A DNA stretch of 64,000 nt, taken from Nitzschia sp. DOCU1. Lineage: Eukaryota; Bacillariophyta; Bacillariophyceae; Bacillariales; Bacillariaceae. Each line of letters opens with the position of its first letter. Within the stretch, counting starts at the first letter, position 1. The notes beneath the pieces are model-generated. The model was given only the letters and a program-made list of their open reading frames with translations, did not search any database and was not told the DNA's origin. Where the stretch lies: assembly GCA_951394045.1 (NCBI GenBank), contig OX595987.1:62001-126000 (forward strand), in the 5' to 3' direction. This document shows, in pieces, positions 59,013 through 64,000 of the stretch. Made by a program: the position numbers and the translations under genes.

Positions 59013-62000
59013 GAGAACGCCTCAGTGCCTTTGAACGCACCAATACTTAACGATCTACGGGCAGGGCTATAACTTCATACTTAAGAAGTAGGAATTCAGC
59101 GATCATCGGCCGCCGAAAAAAGTTGGGAAGGAACCCGCCATCACATCCACTGATGTCTTGACGATGAGAGGTTGATCTTTGGCCAGCTATCATCATCAGG
59201 TATCGTGCCTGCGGTCAAGAATAGGTAATGATCCTCTTCCTATAAAATCCAGCAGTTTGGCTGCTTACCTTTTCGGCACTATGATCATTTGCGGAAGGAG
59301 AATCGCTCGACAACAACGACGATGCGCCGGTGAGTAGTACGAAAGGTGACGAAAACGATCTTCCAAGTCTTCTTAGTGGTGCACCCGGCATCCAACAAAA
59401 AAGGAGGGTGTATTTAAAGCTGTGGATGTCAAAGTCAATCAATTCGGTTCATGTCATAGAGTTGCTGGAAGAGCAGCATATCGTTGAGAGTGAATACGAC
59501 AATGGAGATAACGAAGACGACGGGGACAAGAATTCTTTTTGATGAAAAATCCGTCATGTATTGGAAACTTGGACTGTGATAGAGAACTTGATCTATGGGG
59601 CATGCCGCAGTACATCGGATCCGTATAGGACTGTGATGTTGTGAGGCCGCGGCGACAGACTATATGAAAAACTCTACTTTTACCTTGCGATATCGAAAAA
59701 GAGTTAGTGGATTGCAGTTCTTTGGCACTGGATGAGTGGTACGAAAATAATGGCATTAGAGTCGATGGCAGTTTATGACATCAGTAAGATGACCTAATTG
59801 CAGCAGAGCTGCGGGGGTGGGGGACAAGACGTTCGTCAATACTGTGGGTTTTCATTTTTGACTTGATTCTCTTGTGTCACACTCAGTGATTGAAAATTGC
59901 TACAAGAAGCCAGTACATATGCATATGCGATGTGCTCCTGCTTGTCAAAAATGCGAGATACTGGAATAAAGAACGTGCTCTCCGCTGGACCGAGATGCAC
60001 CGTCCTTTTTCTCCTAGTAAGGAAAAGTGAATGCGTTGTTCGAACGGATTGTATGTGATCCCTACTGTGCCAAAAGTTACGGCCCACTAGTAGAAATCGT
60101 TTCGAGCCCTGCGACGACCAGTGGGCCATGGGTGATCACGTTTGATAAGAAGGTCAAGAAGGTCAAGAAGGTCGATGGAGATGGCATGGGAGGATTCGAC
60201 AAGAGTGTACTATGAATCTGAAATTCGGAGCTCGAGCAACACGTGGTGTCTCACTGATTGTCGTAACATTCCGATTTCGACTTTTGTCGACCTGCGCAAA
60301 GGAACGATGGGCCGGTGCTCACTACAACCTCACGAGACTCTATCAGTCTTGTGTTCTAGCATTGCATCCATGCCGCTAGATGAATTTTGCGCTCAGTTTC
60401 GCTCGACTCCCAAAGAATCAAATCCAAATGAAACTGACGCCGTAAAGCTGGAGTTTGCTGGTGCTGGCTAGTTGTCATCCGCTGCCGCTGATATCATGAC
60501 GACTCTTCTTTGTCGTTGCTATCTAACGGCAGCTACTTTTACTTCTGCTATGGTGCGGTGCCACTCAAGCGAACACACAAATTCATTTGTTGCCTTTGAC
60601 GTTTCCGTCTGAAGCCTTTCAGTTGTTGTGTCGATGTGAGTCATCCTGTCAAGTGAAACAACGATTTCGTGGTCGGCCAAGATTTGATATGCTGAAGGCA
60701 CATGCGGGGCTGGAAATTCTGACTGCAACAGCAACCCGGCGGATTTCAACGCGCCGACAACAAGTGGCGGCGGTTCAGAAGCAGCACCGTCCACAACTAG
60801 TATTGGTGGCGGCGGTGGTGAAACGGGGAGTGGAGCAGCAGCTACTTTTACAATAACCACAACAAAGTATTATGGTGTGCTGTGGCGTTTGGGGTTCATG
60901 GCTGTTGCCTTGGTCGTTGGATAATGACTGTTGTTGCAACTACAAAGGCGCAGTCGCTTGAGTGCTGCCCTCCTGCAACAATTGTGAATGCAATGCAAAT
61001 GGAGCATGCAATCTTGGTCGCTTTTTCCTCTTGCTAGCTCTACAGCAGCTAGTACCACCGCATGATCCCTAGCGGGCGCTGGTGGAGTGCGGCTCTACTA
61101 TAATGAACGAAGAATGTAACTGCTGCTGCATGGGCGGTTTGAATTGAACATGCAAGATGGCTCTCTTTCTGTCTGTCTAGCTAGCTCTAGCCAGAATGTG
61201 TTCTAGTAGTTGAATGCTATTAGGGAATTTCATTTCAATCGTCACATAAACTGAATCCTTGCATGGCCACTCTAGCGGCGTCTGCCAATACCTGCTAGTA
61301 GTACAACTACTTGCTAGATATAACCAGCTAGTACACACGAGCTGTAGTAGCAGCTGCCTGATGCCTCCAGGAGCGCACACCACAAGCTAGTTGCATCGAC
61401 ATTACTCGGGACGCATGGTGTTGCGACTCTTTCCGTCCAACCTGGTGGGGCATCCAAATACCGCCACACGATTCGATCGAATGCTAGCTGCTCAAACCTT
61501 CTCCGTTGAATATTATTCGTTGCTGAAGTATGGGATATGATGGAGGGCTATTCGCCTGGACGATTCGCCTGTTGCAAATGAGATCGCAGTGGCTAGCTAT
61601 GCATAGTACTACCAACAGCACTCCTACTAGTAGTAGTAGCTAGTACTAGTAGTAATGTGTTTTTCTTGTTGTTGTTGTAGCACTAATAGAATGGCAGCCT
61701 ACTGGAGCTACTTCAGCAGTACTAACTACTGCCACAAGGACGGCCCTAAAGCAGGGAAGCCTTCAGTGCATCATCCTACCTGTGCCGGCGGTGGCACTCA
61801 TAGTAGGCACTAGTAGTACTACTAGTATAGTAGTAATACTAGCAGCTCCTCACAGCAGCTAGTAGTAGCAACTACTATTACTAACACCAGGTGTCTTTTG
61901 AGCTGTACTGGTACTATTACTAGCTAGTATAGCTATGAAGTTTAGTGCTAGTTGCAAATAACATAGCAGGCAGCCTTGCTTCGGCGCACCTGCTGTGCAC

Positions 62001-62121
62001 CGCCCCTCCCCCTTTTCCCCACAGCCGGCCAGGATGGGGTAAAAATTGCCATCCTTTCGGTAAAATGCATAACAGCAGCAAGCTATTACAAGAACGACTT
62101 GCTACTGAAACGGATTCGCCT
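59013..62121. other. 3.1 kb with no confident gene
   Basis: Several short open frames exist. The best is 60142-60471 on the plus strand (CSLQPHETLSVLCSSIASMP), which might be a last exon. A triplicated AAGGTCAAG tract lies at 60150-60170. From about 61000 onward the sequence turns into TAG/CTAG-rich low-complexity DNA. No RNA genes were found by eye. Confidence 0.4.
61605..61935. repeat. TAG/CTAG low-complexity tract
   Basis: Dense runs of TAGTAG, ACTAGTAG and GCTAGCTA with short interruptions, much richer than elsewhere in the window. It looks like simple-sequence expansion. Confidence 0.75.
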
Positions 62122-62776
62122 CTAGCAGAAGCAATAGACAGGCCCGCCATTACATGCTCCTTTGAAGATGGCGACAGTGGCCTCTTCACACCAGGAACAA
62201 GCTAGCTGGTTGGGATAGCTGGGATCATCTTTGCAGCATTCATCGCCGGTGTATTTAAAGAAGTCGCACCCTGTGTTGACTTCTTCGGCCGACGACGCAG
62301 CACAAACTTGGGAATCTGGGGTTAAGACCACAGAGCGAACGACGGCTGAAGATTGACTCATTCTCCGTCCAAGAGGACTCTTCCATTTTGTGAGGTGCTT
62401 CTAACACTACCCTCGATCCCGATCACGAAGCCCGCGCCGTCGATCCAGTCATACATCATGTACATATTTATCACCAAAGCCAGTTCGCAGCCCGTGCTCC
62501 TGGCGACGATCTTGTGGAAAGCGATGGTTGCTTCTACAGCACGATATCACCATTGCAATCGACAAAAGAGTCGGTGGGAAACGAACTGGGCTGCGACGTG
62601 GATAGTGTGCTGGGCATCTTCGTTCTGGTTGGCTGCAAGCTAGGCTTCGAGCTAGGTTGCTGCCAGCTGGTGGGTGGCAAGCTGGGCTTTAAGCTAGTAT
62701 TTGAGCTTGGTATCTCGATGGGCTGCAGGCTAGGCTTCGAGCTAGCCGTTGAGCTTCTTGGCATCTCGCTGATCAA
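62122..62776 (-). CDS. possible secreted Cys-rich protein with PSxxP-type repeats, uncertain
   Basis: Two minus-strand segments suggest a secreted protein. The first (62776-62534) is a Ser/Pro repeat region with SSKPSLQPIEIP, SLKPSLPP and SSKPSLQP, typical of stramenopile wall or surface proteins, ending SFVDCNGDIVL. The second (62361-62122) is Cys-rich (DFFKYTGDECCKDDPSYPNQ, LACSWCEEA). A frame change or intron between 62534 and 62361 would be needed to join them. An intermediate frame with HKIVARSTGCELALV exists. No signal peptide was located. Could be a decayed copy. Confidence 0.3.
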
Positions 62777-62937
62777 CGAGCTGCAGTCAAAAGAATTGTC
62801 GATCAGATTCTTCGATTCTTCCTTGAGTGGAAGATTCAGCGCGCCAATTTAAGCTTCTATCTCTGGGCTGGGTAACAGCCACAAGGGCCGCGACCAAGAA
62901 TGAACTTGACGCCTTGATCGCCGGGGATGGGCTCAAC

Positions 62938-63162
62938 TTCAGAGTCGTTGTAACGTGGGACACTATCCAATAAGGAGCCAGCAAGGACGAGTAATTCTTC
63001 GTTTCGTCGTGAGGATAGCGTCCCCAAAAGCTCAGAGGCCTCGGCACAGGTTTATAAGGTCTCGGCGGGTGTAGCAAAGCGTTATATTTATGACGACGAT
63101 GCGAGCGAATTGAATGATCATCGAGGAGGTAGCAGAATCTGCTCCGCAGAAGCTTCTCATGT
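62938..63162. repeat. degenerate copy of the segment at 63738-63997
   Basis: Direct repeat of the coding stretch in the gene at the window end: CAGNGTCGTTGT, CACT-TCCAATAA, CCCCAAAAGCTCAGAG, GCGGGTGTAGCAA, GAGTTGAATGAT-like and CCGCAGA-GCTTC occur in the same order. This copy has many stops in all frames. Confidence 0.75.
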
Positions 63163-63207
63163 ACAACGCGGCTGTAGGCAAGTGCAGAAACTTCGCAGAT
63201 CGAGGCT

Positions 63208-64000
63208 ATGCAAGCAGAAGTTGATGTTTACTCTCGACTGGTTTTCCAGCCTTCCAAGTGCGGGGCGCTAGATATGTTACGAACTGGCCGCTGGAAGGAC
63301 GACGAGATCGCTCTTACTGACTATTTAGTCGGCGCTTTTGATAAAGGAAACCTCCCTTTGCCAAACGGCACGAAACTGAATCAGTTCCTCGGCGATTTTT
63401 TGTAGTGCGAACCCAGTCGCCTAACAAAGAAGATGAAGAATGCCAAATTGAGCATGAGATCGTATGAACGAAATTCTAGTCCTCGTCCCTCCCCTCAAGG
63501 CCCCCATAACGATACAAAGTTGCTTTCTACGTTGGAAGAAACCTTCCTGGCCAGCCTGCCCTCTAGGGGTGAACGACTTGAACTTCGTTTCAACTTCACG
63601 AAGCAATGGATGACTCATATCTCGAATTTGTTCTTGCAAGGGGGAAATGCCTCCCTGCTCCAAGCGGACGACTGGATCAGTAGTCTAGAGGAAAATGAGC
63701 GAAGAGCCAGAGCTGCAGAAGGTAACCTCAAACACCTTCAGCGTCGTTGTCAAGTGGGCGCACTGTCCAATAAGAAGCCAAGGACGACTATGTCTACGTT
63801 TCGTGGTGACGATAGCACCCCCAAAAGCTCAGAGACATCTGCACAGGATTATAAGGCCTCTACGGCGGGTGTAGCAAGAAATCGAGATATCTTTGACGAC
63901 GATTCAAGCGAATGCTCGGATGAGTTGAATGATATTTCTTTAGAGGGTCTAATGGATCCAGACACAGCAGAACCTGATCCGCAGAGGCTTCCCATGTCCA
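63208..64000 (+). pseudogene. partial gene with one in-frame stop in a conserved helical domain
   Basis: The frame from the ATG at 63208 encodes VDVYSRLVFQPSKCG, MLRTGRWKDDEIALTDYLV and GNLPLPNGTKLNQFL. TAG at 63403-63405 interrupts FLGDFL and the same frame then continues CEPSRLTKKMKNAKLSMRSYE to the window edge. The words on both sides belong to one domain I know as a diatom expansion (GRWxxxE ... FL ... L-C-x-P-x-R-xTKKxK), so the stop is probably a TTG or TGG to TAG change. The remainder has a helical stretch (FTKQWMTHISNLFLQGGNAS) and a Ser/Asp-rich part. Open to base 64000, so the 3' end is unseen. Function unknown, possibly DNA-related given the basic GRW module. Confidence 0.55.

Overview
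The window reads as nuclear DNA of a photosynthetic stramenopile, most likely a pennate diatom. The signs are short GT-AG introns (about 75-100 bp), a heat-shock-factor gene, hybrid histidine kinase pieces beside eukaryotic protein kinase pieces, a signal peptide followed by an ASAFAP-like 'VDAFTAP' plastid-targeting junction, PLHxAC-type ankyrin repeats, and several families I recognise only as diatom 'conserved hypothetical' proteins. Intergenic DNA is rich in TAGTAG and CTAGCTAG tracts. The genus is not determined; all family names come from reading motifs, with no database search.

Region 1 (1 to about 25.8 kb) is a rearranged graveyard. Two halves of an ABCA-type ABC transporter occur in several broken copies: NBD1 half at 238-1695 and 19244-21775, TMD2/NBD2 half at 8249-9793 on the minus strand, TMD2 start at 24747-25125. 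They are interleaved with pieces of a hybrid histidine kinase (receiver domains at 21776-22770 and 11922-12068, ATPase piece at 25126-25346), a protein kinase lacking its catalytic motifs, a large helical protein, and 5' ends of type II membrane proteins. Joins are abrupt, strands alternate, and frameshifts and in-frame stops are frequent. Apparently intact genes here are a three-TM acidic protein (5533-6444) and a plastid-targeted protein (17428-18360).

Region 2 (about 26 to 50 kb) holds mostly intact genes: a small two-exon gene, a GPI-type Cys-rich surface protein, a truncated-hemoglobin-like protein, a three-exon PARN deadenylase, an 1149-residue duplicated beta-propeller membrane protein, a 1536-residue ankyrin protein with repeated C-terminal short motifs, a membrane-anchored SGNH/PC-esterase-like protein, and a coiled-coil protein. 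Between the ankyrin and SGNH genes lie two arrays of 33-bp units built on an 18-bp perfect palindrome. Diverged 260-bp direct repeats sit just downstream of both genes.

Region 3 (50.7 to 53.3 kb) is a piggyBac-like element bounded by TTAA and by near-identical inverted repeats. It carries an accessory zinc-motif ORF facing a transposase gene that lacks its central catalytic part. It lies 2 bp beyond the stop codon of the next gene.

Region 4 (53.3 to 64 kb) has two tandem paralogues of an unnamed family, the heat-shock factor, a long stretch with little recognisable coding, and at the right edge a gene copy with one in-frame stop inside a conserved domain, accompanied by a degenerate partial duplicate.
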